A stretch of 64,000 nt of DNA from an uncultured Cohaesibacter sp. (GTDB lineage: Bacteria > Pseudomonadota > Alphaproteobacteria > Rhizobiales > Cohaesibacteraceae): the NCBI RefSeq assembly GCF_963662805.1, contig NZ_OY759852.1, positions 1 to 64,000 of the forward strand, in the 5' to 3' direction. The translations under genes were made by a program, and so were the position numbers. This document shows positions 53,015 through 61,875 of this stretch, piece by piece. The notes under the pieces are model-generated. The model had not been told where the DNA came from and did no database searches. It worked only from the letters and a program-made list of their open reading frames with translations. Position 1 is the first letter of the stretch; every line of letters starts with the position of its first letter.

Positions 53015-53985
53015 CCAACTTCTGCGAAGTCAGCGACTGTCAATGCGGGAACGGAGATCATCATCCGGGTGAGCGCCATATGGTGTTCGTCAGCCTCGTT
53101 CGAGCCATGGTCCGTCGACCGGGCTCTATCGCGATGGCCGAGGTCCTCGAGGACAGTTTCCATTTCGCCGGGCCGCATGGGCAGGATCACGCCCAGCCCT
53201 GAGGCACCATCGTGGATTGCCTGCTCGATGCTTTCGACGATCGTGCCAAAGGCATTGCTTCCGGCATCCCTCTCGGCGGGCAAGGATCCGCTTTTCTTCT
53301 CGCCGATGACGAGGAGCCCGTCATAGTCGCAGGCTCGAGCCAGTGCAGAGAGAAGATGCAAAAGATTTGCCGGAGCCAGTTCCAGCAGCGCTGATCCGCT
53401 GAAGGAACCATCGATCTCGCGGACTTCCTGCAGGGGAGCGGATGCAACGGACCGCACGGCATCCTTCATGCGATTGCGGTCCTTCTTTTCAAAGGCATCA
53501 CAATAGCTCGACAGGCTGGCGATCAGACCCGGGCCTCCCGGTAGAAGAATGATCTCGCGTGTTGCATTCTCGAGCACGCTCGCAGGGCTCTTGTGGAACG
53601 CTGAAACATCGGCTGCGCAGCGTTCGGCAAACCGGCGGAACAGGACATCAATCGCCTTGCCATTGGGCTTTTGCGCCGTGGCAATGGACCTCATCAGTTT
53701 GCCGACGAGATCCGCCCTGCCCTGAACGGACAGCTCCTCACCCCAGTCCAGATCCATCGGCACAGTTAGGGTCACCAGATTTCTGGCATGAGCCCTCTGG
53801 CTTGCCATACGGACGAGCAGGCTAATGCCAAAGCCGGGCTCACCACAGAGGAACCGCAAGGTCGCTGCGCCGTTGGCGACGCGCTCGATGAAGAACAACA
53901 GCTCTTCAATCGCAACCGAATGGCTCATTTCAGTGGCAGAGGTCCAGCGTTTCATGTGGTGGAGCTTTCCGGCGTCAGGTTTCAA
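53011..53985 (-). CDS. Orphan protein related to the BREX-type ATP-binding domain, with degenerate Walker motifs
   Basis: This protein of up to 324 residues begins with TTG at 53985 (overlapping the HAD stop as TTGA) or ATG at 53955. Read by eye it matches the DUF2791/BrxC-BrxD ATP-binding domain: FIERVANGAATLRFLCGEPG, then VTLTVPMDLDWGEELSVQG, LVGKLMRSIATAQKP and LLHLLSALARACDYDGLLVI. The P-loop reads GEPGFGISLL, with Ile where the catalytic Lys belongs, and the Walker B acid pair is GE, not DE. It is therefore probably unable to hydrolyse ATP. No other BREX gene is nearby, and it sits at the end of a sugar operon. Function unknown. Confidence 0.6.
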   Translation of the reverse strand: MKPDAGKLHHMKRWTSATEMSHSVAIEELLFFIERVANGAATLRFLCGEPGFGISLLVRMASQRAHARNLVTLTVPMDLDWGEELSVQGRADLVGKLMRSIATAQKPNGKAIDVLFRRFAERCAADVSAFHKSPASVLENATREIILLPGGPGLIASLSSYCDAFEKKDRNRMKDAVRSVASAPLQEVREIDGSFSGSALLELAPANLLHLLSALARACDYDGLLVIGEKKSGSLPAERDAGSNAFGTIVESIEQAIHDGASGLGVILPMRPGEMETVLEDLGHRDRARSTDHGSNEADEHHMALTRMMISVPALTVADFAEVG

Positions 53986-54677
53986 CCCCGCCCGTTGTTG
54001 GTGATGATGTCAAACAGATCCATGGCATCCTCGCACACGGCCTCTGCTCCCTTGGACAGAAGCAAGTCACGATGCTGATCGCGAATGGCGTCAAGATGCG
54101 AGCCGCCAGTGAAGCCGACCGCACGCATGCCAGCCGCCTTTGCTCCCTCGATGCCGTGCGGGGAATCCTCGACAACAATGCAAGCTGCGGGATCAAGGTT
54201 CATCTGCTTTGCGGTGAAGAAAAAGAGATCAGGCGCTGGCTTACCGCGCTCGACCTGCTCGCCACTGAAGGTTCGGCCCTCGAAGCGTGACAGCAGCCCC
54301 GAAGCCGTCAGGGAGCGGATGATCCGGTCGGGTGAGCCACCCGACGCAATGGCCGTGATCAGGCCGGCATCGCGCAAGCGGTCATGCAACGCCACCATGG
54401 AGGCCACCTGCGGCAGTCCATCCTTCTCATAGAAGTCGAACAGCCGCTGGTGATATCTGTCAACCAGATCGGCAGGCACGGGCCGACCAAGGCGCACAGA
54501 GGCATCCTTGCTGACATCGGTCAGTGACCAGCCGAGATAGTTGTCGCGGGTCATTTCAAAACAAGCGCCGGGCACCCCCGCCTCCTGCAACTCGATGGCC
54601 AATGCTCTGAGAGAAACCGGCTCGCTATCGACGAGGCATCCATCAAGATCAAAGATGACGGCGTTTGTTGTGGTCAT
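53982..54677 (-). CDS. HAD-superfamily phosphatase / phosphoglucomutase-like hydrolase
   Basis: This 231-residue HAD protein has motif I VIFDLDGCLVDSEP, motif II AIASGGSP, motif III lysine in ERGKPAPDLFF and motif IV VVEDSPHGIEGA. The cap is of the helical beta-phosphoglucomutase type. It may dephosphorylate sugar phosphates, for example to relieve build-up of pentulose phosphate in this operon. GGAGA lies ahead of the ATG. It lies between an FGGY kinase and the BREX-like gene on the same strand. Confidence 0.87.
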   Translation of the reverse strand: MTTTNAVIFDLDGCLVDSEPVSLRALAIELQEAGVPGACFEMTRDNYLGWSLTDVSKDASVRLGRPVPADLVDRYHQRLFDFYEKDGLPQVASMVALHDRLRDAGLITAIASGGSPDRIIRSLTASGLLSRFEGRTFSGEQVERGKPAPDLFFFTAKQMNLDPAACIVVEDSPHGIEGAKAAGMRAVGFTGGSHLDAIRDQHRDLLLSKGAEAVCEDAMDLFDIITNNGRG

Positions 54678-54727
54678 AAAAATCTCCGCTCCACGGGGGC
54701 GTCCCCCGCCAATGGGTCTTTGGAACT

Positions 54728-56341
54728 TCAGTGGCGAATGGCAGCCTCGCGAGCGAGGGACTGGAACCGCTTGAAGAGGTCATAACGACTGTCGTGGAAG
54801 CTCCGGTTTTCGCCCGTATCGGGTTCATATCGCCGGGAAATTTCACTCATCGCAGTCATGGCTTCTTCTACACTGGCAAAGTCACCTGCCGCAACGGCGC
54901 CAAGCACCGCAGACCCCAAAAGGACAGGTTCTTCCGTTTTTGGTGCCGCAACGGCCACTCCGGTTGCGTCGGCCAGCAACTGGCGCACGAGATGGCTACG
55001 CCCGGCACCACCGCTGATTACGATTGTCTTGATCGAGGCACCTGCTTCGGCCTGCGTGTCGATGATCTGCCGCAGGCCATAGCCGAGCGAACAGACACCG
55101 GCGAGATAGAGCGCGACGAGATGATCTACATCGGCGTCCATGCCAAGCCCTGCGATCACCGCGCGGGTGTAGGGATCGCCATAGGGCGCACGGTTGCCGA
55201 TGAATTCGGGCACCACATGCAGGCCGTTGGCCAGTTTCGCAGCTTTGTCAATGGAACCTGCCTGCTCGACAGCTCTGACGGCAAGCCAATCGGGCAGTGA
55301 CTTGCCCTTTTCCTTGGCGATTGCAGTTGCCTCGGCAGCTGCCGGGTGGAATTTCAACAATTGGGCAATGGCGGCCCCTGCGGCGGACTGGCCACCCTCG
55401 TTGAGCCAAGCACCGGGCACCATGGCGGAATAATACGGCCCCCAGACACCGGGCACGAAGACCGGGTCGGTTGTCGTGGTCATGGTGCAGGAGCTGGTGC
55501 CGAAGACATAGCCCAGATTGTCCTGCGGCTTGCCGCTGTCCTTGGCGCCAACTGTGCCGATCCCGCCTGCGTGTGCATCGATCAGCCCTGCAGCGACCCT
55601 GGTTCCCGCCACAAGGCCGAGATCGGCGGCAGCGGCTTCGGTCAGCCCAGCGCCCAGCGGCGTGCCCGCGTTGACGATCTCTGTGCCGATGCGCTCGAAT
55701 TTCTCATCCGCCAGTGCCTCAAGGCCGATCTGGCGGAAATAGCTCTCGTCCCAGCTGTCTTCATGGCCCATATAGGTCCATTTACAGGTAACGGTGCAGA
55801 TCGAACGTGCTTCGCTGCCGGTGGAGCGCCAGGTCAGATAGTCCGTGAGATCAAAGAAACGCCATGCCGATGCAAAGGTGTCGGGCCGGTGCTCCTTCAG
55901 CCAGAGCAGCTTGGGGGTTTCCATCTCAGGAGAAATGATCCCGCCGACATAGTCGAGCACACGGTGCTTGGTGGCGTTGATCCTGTCTGCCTGATCGGTT
56001 GCGCGGTGATCCATCCAGACGATGATGTTGCGCGATGGATTCTCACTGGAGCCGATGGCCATGGGGGTCCCGTTCTGGCCGAGAACCACGAGAGAACAGG
56101 TTGCATCAAAGCCGATGCCGACCACGTCTGCTGGAGCTATGCCGGATGCCTTCAGGGCTCCCTTGCTTGCGGTGCAGACCGCGTTCCAGACCTCATCGGA
56201 GGATTGCTCGACAATTGATCCTGCTTCCTGAAACAGGGTGATGTCTTTCTTCTCAGTGCCCAGCATGTTGCCGTACACATCAAAAATGCCGACACGGGCG
56301 CTGCCTGTGCCGACATCGATCCCCATGTAGTATCGTGCCAT
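54728..56341 (-). CDS. FGGY-family pentulose kinase (ribulokinase type)
   Basis: This 537-residue sugar kinase starts MARYYMGIDVGTGSARVGIF at 56341 with GGAAGAG ahead. The ATP-site motifs GIDVGTGSARVGIFD and ISGGAGRSHLVRQLLADATG and the C-terminal FGGY-type fold are evident; GFDATCSLVVLGQNG and DHRATDQADRINATKHRVLD fit the D-ribulokinase/ribitol kinase branch (as opposed to glycerol or xylulose kinases). With ribitol dehydrogenase next to it, the likely reaction is D-ribulose to D-ribulose 5-phosphate. Confidence 0.87.
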   Translation of the reverse strand: MARYYMGIDVGTGSARVGIFDVYGNMLGTEKKDITLFQEAGSIVEQSSDEVWNAVCTASKGALKASGIAPADVVGIGFDATCSLVVLGQNGTPMAIGSSENPSRNIIVWMDHRATDQADRINATKHRVLDYVGGIISPEMETPKLLWLKEHRPDTFASAWRFFDLTDYLTWRSTGSEARSICTVTCKWTYMGHEDSWDESYFRQIGLEALADEKFERIGTEIVNAGTPLGAGLTEAAAADLGLVAGTRVAAGLIDAHAGGIGTVGAKDSGKPQDNLGYVFGTSSCTMTTTTDPVFVPGVWGPYYSAMVPGAWLNEGGQSAAGAAIAQLLKFHPAAAEATAIAKEKGKSLPDWLAVRAVEQAGSIDKAAKLANGLHVVPEFIGNRAPYGDPYTRAVIAGLGMDADVDHLVALYLAGVCSLGYGLRQIIDTQAEAGASIKTIVISGGAGRSHLVRQLLADATGVAVAAPKTEEPVLLGSAVLGAVAAGDFASVEEAMTAMSEISRRYEPDTGENRSFHDSRYDLFKRFQSLAREAAIRH

Positions 56342-56461
56342 TTTTCTCTTCCCATGCTTTCCTGCGCCGATCCGGAAGGCCTCGATCAAAGCTCTCCCTC
56401 GTGATGGATCAGCAAAATGTGAGCCGGAGCGATTGCTGTTTGCCCGCTCCGGCTCTCATCA

Positions 56462-57193
56462 TTAAACGCGATCGAAGTTGGTCGGAAGGACCAGCATGTC
56501 GCGGATGGTGACCTGCCGTTTGCGGGTCAGCATATACATGACAGCATCGGCCACTTCGGACGCTTCGATGAGGCTACCGGATTCCTTTGCCTTGCGCAGG
56601 TTTTCTTCAGGCCAATCGGCGAGAAGTGCAGAGATAACCGGGCCCGGAGAGACCTGAGCCACACGAACACCGTGCGGGATCATCTGACGGCGCATGCCCT
56701 GAACGAAGCTGGTGATGGCCCATTTGGAAGCGGAATAGACTGGCTCCCAGTAGGTCGGGAAGTGACCGGCGATCGAGCAGGTCACGACGATGTCGCCGGT
56801 CTTGCGTTCGATCATGTGCGGAACGACTTCGCGGACGTTTTTCATCACGGCGTTGACGTTGAGGTTCAGCATGCGGTCGATGGTCTTGGTGTCGGTTTCG
56901 GTCAGGTCACCGCCGATATAAGTGCCAGCGTTGCAATAGAGGATGTCGATATGATCCACTTTTGCGAGGATTTCGGGCACCATGGCGGCGCAGCTGTCCG
57001 GATCGATGAGGTTGGTGACCTGTGCGATTGCCTTGTCGCCGAGACGGGCCACGCATTCCTTCAGGGCCTTCTCGTCATAGTCGACCATGACGACAGTTGC
57101 TCCTGCTTCGATCAGCGCTTCGGTGGTTGCGAGGCCAATCCCGGATGCAGCACCGGTGATAACGGCAATTTTGCCTTCTACAGATTCAGCCAT
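56462..57193 (-). CDS. rbtD: Short-chain dehydrogenase, ribitol 2-dehydrogenase type
   Basis: This 243-residue SDR has the NAD motif ITGAASGIGLATTEALIEAG, NAG in ILYCNAGTYIGG, and the catalytic Ser-Tyr-Lys in TCSIAGHFPTYWEPVYSASK. It is patterned like bacterial ribitol 2-dehydrogenase, which makes D-ribulose. AAGGAG lies before the ATG. The ribulokinase-type gene follows. Polyol specificity is not decided by sequence alone, so another pentitol such as arabitol or xylitol is possible. Confidence 0.82.
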   Translation of the reverse strand: MAESVEGKIAVITGAASGIGLATTEALIEAGATVVMVDYDEKALKECVARLGDKAIAQVTNLIDPDSCAAMVPEILAKVDHIDILYCNAGTYIGGDLTETDTKTIDRMLNLNVNAVMKNVREVVPHMIERKTGDIVVTCSIAGHFPTYWEPVYSASKWAITSFVQGMRRQMIPHGVRVAQVSPGPVISALLADWPEENLRKAKESGSLIEASEVADAVMYMLTRKRQVTIRDMLVLPTNFDRV

Positions 57194-57235
57194 TTTCTTG
57201 CTCCTTGGGGTTCGAATGTGTGAATGGCGCTTGCA

Positions 57236-57961
57236 TCAGACGGCGAGGAAGCCGCCGTCGACGGAGAGAACGGAACCGGTCACCATGCATGCGTCATCGC
57301 TGAGCAGCATGGCAACGGCACGGGCGATGTCTTCGGGCTGGGCGAAGCGGCCAATCGGGTGACGCACCATCATCGGCTCGCTCTTGACCGGATCGCTCCA
57401 TGCTTCAGCGGCTAGCTCGGTCATGGTGATGGTGGGAGCGAGGCAGACGGCACGGATGCCATGCGGGCTCAGTTCCTTGGCCATGACGCGGGTCGCGCCC
57501 TCGATGCCAGCCTTGGAAGCGGCATAGCAGACATGGTCCTGGAAGCCGCGATGTCCGGCGATGCTGGAGATGTTGAGGATGACGCCGCCGCCACCGGCTG
57601 CCACGCGGGCACGGGCGAATTCCTGTGCAGCCACGATCGCGGCACGCAGGTTGATGTGCAGCACGGCGTCACATCCCTTGTCGGACATGTCGAGCACGCT
57701 TTCGAGCACGTTGATACCTGCGCAGTTGACGAGATAGTCGCAGGTGCCAGCTTCTTTCATTGCGCGGCGCACTTCGGCGACGTCTGAGAAGTCCGCAGCG
57801 ATACAGGTTGCACCGGTTTCCTCTGTCAGTCCTGCCAGTTCTTCAAGCGTCAGGCTCATGCCGACGATGCTGGCGCCACGGGCTGCAAGTTCACGTGCAG
57901 TGGTCCGGCCAATGCCTTTGCCTGCGCCGGTGATGATGACTTTCTTGCCTTTGAAGTCCAT
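57236..57961 (-). CDS. Short-chain dehydrogenase, xylulose reductase/polyol dehydrogenase type
   Basis: This 241-residue SDR begins MDFKGKKVIITGAGKGIGRT at 57961 (AGGA five bases ahead). It has the cofactor motif ITGAGKGIGRTTARELAARG, NCAG in YLVNCAGINVLES, the catalytic serine in ISSIAGHRGF, and YAASKAGIEGATRVMAKELS. It resembles dicarbonyl/L-xylulose reductases. A second dehydrogenase with different substrate preference would let the cell use more than one pentitol. It overlaps no neighbour but is 42 bases from the rbtD-type gene. Confidence 0.82.
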   Translation of the reverse strand: MDFKGKKVIITGAGKGIGRTTARELAARGASIVGMSLTLEELAGLTEETGATCIAADFSDVAEVRRAMKEAGTCDYLVNCAGINVLESVLDMSDKGCDAVLHINLRAAIVAAQEFARARVAAGGGGVILNISSIAGHRGFQDHVCYAASKAGIEGATRVMAKELSPHGIRAVCLAPTITMTELAAEAWSDPVKSEPMMVRHPIGRFAQPEDIARAVAMLLSDDACMVTGSVLSVDGGFLAV

Positions 57962-58306
57962 AATATTCCTCACTTTATCTCTGGCCTTACCGGCTCAGCG
58001 TTCGTGGTTCTTTGGCGTCCGGCGGGTCCGATTTGCGCCGCATTCATGCAATCGGTCGTCCGGAATGAGGCGCGAAGGGCCCCTGTCCCTTGGCGAGAGA
58101 GGATCGCCAAAGGTGAAATGATGTTGGGTATTGGGTGATTGGACTTGTGTCCGGTTCAGACCGAGGGTGCCGCAGTCGGCAGGGAAGTCTCTCCCCTGCC
58201 CTCGCTGTTGCTTGCCAAGGTCAGGTGCCTATGGAAAGGCTCCGCTCGGATAGCAAATGATCAGATGACGTTTCATTTGCGGGATCCTTTTCCTCAAACC
58301 GGTTGC
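57962..58306. other. Intergenic stretch with a stem-loop inside the polyol operon
   Basis: No gene is convincing here on either strand. A perfect 7-base stem (GGCAGGG at 58178-58184 with CCCTGCC at 58194-58200, loop 9) lies between the permease and dehydrogenase genes, without a T-run. It could adjust mRNA levels between the transporter and the enzymes. The rest shows nothing. Confidence 0.4.
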
Positions 58307-59299
58307 CTATCGCCACTCGCGGCCGATGTAGATGGCCAGAAGGATGATGAGGCCCTTGATCACGTCCTGAAGGTAGGGGTTGATGCCCATCAGGTTGAGA
58401 CCATTGTTCAGAATGCCCAGAAGCACCGCACCGATCAGCGTGCCAAGGATCAGACCGCGACCACCAGCGATGGCGGTGCCGCCCAGAACCACTGCGGCGA
58501 TGGCATCCAGCTCGAAACCGACACCGGCGTTCGGCTGGCCACTCATCAGACGCCCGGTCAGGACGATCGCAGCAAGCGATGACGTAAGGCCGGAGATGGT
58601 GTAGATGGCCAGCTTGATCCACTGGGTTTTGACGCCAGACAGACGAGCTGCGGTTTCGTTGCCACCAATGGAATAGACATGGCGACCGAACGGCGTGCGC
58701 TGCAACAGCACCCATGCCAGTGCATAGATGATGAACATGATGATCACCGGCACGGGGATGTTCGCGACGCGACCGATGCCGAACCAGGAAATCCAGGACG
58801 GTAGACCAGAAATCGGATAGCCACCGGAGTAGATGAGGCCAAGACCACGGGCAACGCCCATCGTGGCAAGCGTGACGATGATCGCAGGCATACGGCCCCA
58901 TGCGACCAGCGCGCCGTTGAACAGTCCGAAGGCAATACCGATCAGCGTACCACCGGCAAGGCCGACGATGCCGGGCATGCCCATGTTGACGACCAGACCG
59001 GCGCAGATGGTGCCAGCGAGCGCCATGACGGCCCCCACGGACAGGTCAATACCGCCGGTCAGGATGACGAAGGTCATGCCGACTGCGAGGATGCCGTTGA
59101 TCGAGACCTGTCGCAACACGTTGAAGATGTTGGAGACAGAGAAGAAGTTCTCACTGGCGATGCCCATCAGGATCGAAACGACGATCAGGCCAGCCAAGGG
59201 CAGAACGAGCGGTGAATGCAGAATGTCGGCAAATTCAAAACGGCTGCGGGTTTTGGTCATGTCTTTGCCTGAGTCATTGATCGTTGTGTCATGCGACAT
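58307..59299 (-). CDS. Ribose-type ABC transporter permease (RbsC)
   Basis: This 330-residue permease has 8-10 hydrophobic segments and family motifs GMTFVILTGGIDLSVGAVMA, GIAFGLFNGALVAWGRMP, the contact loop RTPFGRHVYSIGGNETAARL and ELDAIAAVVLGGTAIAGGRG. GGGGAG precedes the ATG, which lies inside the end of the ATPase gene (overlap 11 bases). It imports a sugar or pentitol with its rbsA- and rbsB-type partners. Confidence 0.93.
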   Translation of the reverse strand: MSHDTTINDSGKDMTKTRSRFEFADILHSPLVLPLAGLIVVSILMGIASENFFSVSNIFNVLRQVSINGILAVGMTFVILTGGIDLSVGAVMALAGTICAGLVVNMGMPGIVGLAGGTLIGIAFGLFNGALVAWGRMPAIIVTLATMGVARGLGLIYSGGYPISGLPSWISWFGIGRVANIPVPVIIMFIIYALAWVLLQRTPFGRHVYSIGGNETAARLSGVKTQWIKLAIYTISGLTSSLAAIVLTGRLMSGQPNAGVGFELDAIAAVVLGGTAIAGGRGLILGTLIGAVLLGILNNGLNLMGINPYLQDVIKGLIILLAIYIGREWR

Positions 59300-60791
59300 T
59301 TTTCTGTCTCCCCGTCGTTGCGAGAGTCATGATGTGTTCTGAGTTGATATCCTCACCTTCGACCGTGTCGACGATGCCGCCATCGCGGAAGACACAGACC
59401 CGGTCGGACATGCCCAAGACTTCGGGCAGTTCGGAGGAAATCATGATGATGGAACACCCTTGTTCCGTGAGATCGCGCATCAGCTGGTAGATTTCAGCCT
59501 TTGCACCGACGTCAATGCCGCGCGTGGGTTCGTCGAAGATGAGAACCTTCATGGTGTGATTGAGCCAGCGGGCGACGACGACCTTCTGCTGGTTGCCACC
59601 AGACAATGTGTCGAGCCGGTCATAGGCGCTGTTCGCCTTGACGCGAACCTTGCCCATGGCTTCGGTGGTGCTGTAGAGCTCTTTCTTCAAATCGATGAAG
59701 AAGCGGTTCTTGCGGTATTTGGCGTAGTTGTTGATCGAGATGTTCTGCAGGATCGAGAAACTGGTGACCAGCCCCTGCTCCTTGCGGCTTTCGGGCAGAA
59801 GACCAATCCCAGCGGCCAGTGCATCGGCAGGCTCGCGGAAGCGAACCTCCTTGCCATCCATCTTGACCTTGCAGACCTGCGAGGGATGCGCACCCAGCAA
59901 GGCAAGAGCGGTTTCGGTCCGTCCCGAGCCGACGAGACCGGCAAAGCCGAGCACTTCGCCCTTGCGAAGCTCGAAGGAAGAGACCGGTCCGTTCTTGTCG
60001 AGCTGGATTTCCGAAATCTCCAGAACGGGCTGGAGGGATGCATCGATTTCCGGTTTTGGCGGGAAGCTCTGTTCAATGCGGCGACCGACCATCATCTCAA
60101 CGAGACGATCATTGTCGACGTCCGACACCTGACAGGTTGCGATATATTCGCCATCGCGCAGGACCGTGATGCGGTCGCAGATCTCGAAGATTTCCTCAAG
60201 GTGATGCGAAATGAAGACGATTGCCACCCCTTTGCGTCGCAATTCGCGGATGACCTTGAACAGGTGCTCCACTTCGGACGGCGTCAGCGTTGCGGTGGGT
60301 TCATCAAGGACGAGGATCCGCGCATCCAGCGACAGCGCCTTGGCGATCTCGACGAACTGCTGTTCGGCGACCGACAATTTGGCGACGGGGATGTTCAGCG
60401 GCACATCTACGTCGAGCTGCTTCATGATCTCTTCGGCGCGTTTTCGCATCGCGCGACGATTGAGCAACCCAAGTGAATTGGTCAGTTCCCGAGCGAGGAA
60501 CATGTTTTCGACAGCCGTTAGATAGGGAATAAGGCTGAATTCCTGAAACACGATGCCGACACCGGCCTCGATGGCTTCGTCATAATTGGCGAAATCACAC
60601 ACTTCGTTGTTGATCTTGATTGTGCCTTCGCTAGATCTGATGATGCCGCAGAGCACTTTCATCAATGTCGACTTGCCAGCACCATTCTCGCCGAGAAGTG
60701 CATGCACCTCGCCGGCTCGCACTTCTAGATCAACTCCATGCAAGACTTCGATATTGCCGAAGCGTTTCTTGATCCCGTTCATTTCCAGCAT
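59289..60791 (-). CDS. Ribose-type ABC transporter double ATP-binding protein (RbsA)
   Basis: This 500-residue protein has two ATPase halves. The first has GENGAGKSTLMKVL, the signature LSVAEQQFVEIAKALSLDAR and VLDEPTATLTPSE. The second has the variant GLVGSGRTETAL, LSGGNQQKVVVARWL and IFDEPTRGIDVGAKAEIYQL. The ATG at 60791 starts MLEMNGIKKRFGNIEVLHGV; a longer open frame upstream into the previous gene is not family-like. It drives import of a pentose or pentitol. Confidence 0.93.
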   Translation of the reverse strand: MLEMNGIKKRFGNIEVLHGVDLEVRAGEVHALLGENGAGKSTLMKVLCGIIRSSEGTIKINNEVCDFANYDEAIEAGVGIVFQEFSLIPYLTAVENMFLARELTNSLGLLNRRAMRKRAEEIMKQLDVDVPLNIPVAKLSVAEQQFVEIAKALSLDARILVLDEPTATLTPSEVEHLFKVIRELRRKGVAIVFISHHLEEIFEICDRITVLRDGEYIATCQVSDVDNDRLVEMMVGRRIEQSFPPKPEIDASLQPVLEISEIQLDKNGPVSSFELRKGEVLGFAGLVGSGRTETALALLGAHPSQVCKVKMDGKEVRFREPADALAAGIGLLPESRKEQGLVTSFSILQNISINNYAKYRKNRFFIDLKKELYSTTEAMGKVRVKANSAYDRLDTLSGGNQQKVVVARWLNHTMKVLIFDEPTRGIDVGAKAEIYQLMRDLTEQGCSIIMISSELPEVLGMSDRVCVFRDGGIVDTVEGEDINSEHIMTLATTGRQKNVA

Positions 60792-60861
60792 GGGACAATC
60801 CGCATAGTTTGAGGGAGCCACCCCCGCAAAGAGTTTGCGGGAGCGGCCTTGGGAGGAGAAC

Positions 60862-61779
60862 TTACCAAGCGAAGCCTTCTGCATTTTTCGCGTCGATGAC
60901 TTTCACGTCGATCGGCACTTCAGAAGGAACAACGCGGGCACCCCAGAGCTGAGCAAGAGCCATGCCGAGACCGACACGGACCTGGTCACGTGGGAACTGA
61001 GCAGTCGTTTCGATGAAAGGCGTGCCTTTCGCGATTGCTTCAACGGCTTCAGGAGCACCGTCCACGGAGGTCAGCTTGATGTCTTTGCCGGAACCCTGGA
61101 TCGCAGCCAGTGCGCCCATTGCGCCACCGTCGTTGACGGAGAAGATGGCTTCGAGTTTCGGATGGGACTGGATCATGTTTTCGACAACGCCCAGAGCAAC
61201 GGAGCGGTCCTGACGACCATTCTGGGTGTCAACGAGAGTGATGTTCGGGAATTCGGCCAGAGCAGCCTTGCAGCCTTCAACGCGCTGCAGGATGGGGATA
61301 ACCGGAATACCGTCGAGGATGGCGACTTCGCCGTCACCGCCGATGGCTTCACCCATGTATTTGCAAGACATGTAGCCTGCATCACGGTTTTTGGAGCCAA
61401 CGAAGGTGTCAACCGGGCCGTTAGCGTTGGCGTCGACTGCCACAACGATGGCACCGGCTTCCTTGGCCATAACCACTGCGGATTCGATACCGGCACTGTC
61501 GGTCGGGTTGAGCAGAAGAATGTCGATATCCTGCTGCAGCATGTCTTCAACGTCAGAGATCTGCTTTGCTACGTCATGACCAGCATCGGTGATGACCAGC
61601 TCTGCACCGAGCATTGCTGCTGCGTCTTTAAGAGCTTCATGCATGGAAACGAAGTACGGGTTGTTCATTTCCTGAAAAGTCATGCCGATTTTCAGCTTGC
61701 CATCAGCAGCCATGGAAACGGCAGCCGAGGCAGTGAAAGCAAGAGCAGCGACGGAGAAGGTTTTGAGAATGGACTTCAT
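60862..61779 (-). CDS. Sugar-binding protein of the ribose-type ABC transporter (RbsB)
   Basis: This 305-residue periplasmic protein starts MKSILKTFSVAALAFTASAA at 61779 with a signal peptide ending near SMAADGK. The periplasmic-binding-protein type I pattern is clear: IGMTFQEMNNPYFVSMHEAL, DMLQQDIDILLLNPTDSAGI, and VNDGGAMGALAAIQGSGKDI. GGAGG lies eight bases ahead. Ligand is likely a pentitol or pentose from the surrounding enzymes. Confidence 0.92.
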   Translation of the reverse strand: MKSILKTFSVAALAFTASAAVSMAADGKLKIGMTFQEMNNPYFVSMHEALKDAAAMLGAELVITDAGHDVAKQISDVEDMLQQDIDILLLNPTDSAGIESAVVMAKEAGAIVVAVDANANGPVDTFVGSKNRDAGYMSCKYMGEAIGGDGEVAILDGIPVIPILQRVEGCKAALAEFPNITLVDTQNGRQDRSVALGVVENMIQSHPKLEAIFSVNDGGAMGALAAIQGSGKDIKLTSVDGAPEAVEAIAKGTPFIETTAQFPRDQVRVGLGMALAQLWGARVVPSEVPIDVKVIDAKNAEGFAW

Positions 61780-61875
61780 TTTAGGATCCTCCCTAACATT
61801 GGTTTGGACAATACTACCCAGTTGCGCAGACCTCCAAATCTGCACACGAGCAATTCGATAATCTGGATTTAGGCA

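Noticed and set aside
53011..53985. A BREX phage-defence system
   Set aside because: Only one BREX-like domain is present, with degenerate Walker motifs, and no methylase, PglZ or other BREX component is in the window.
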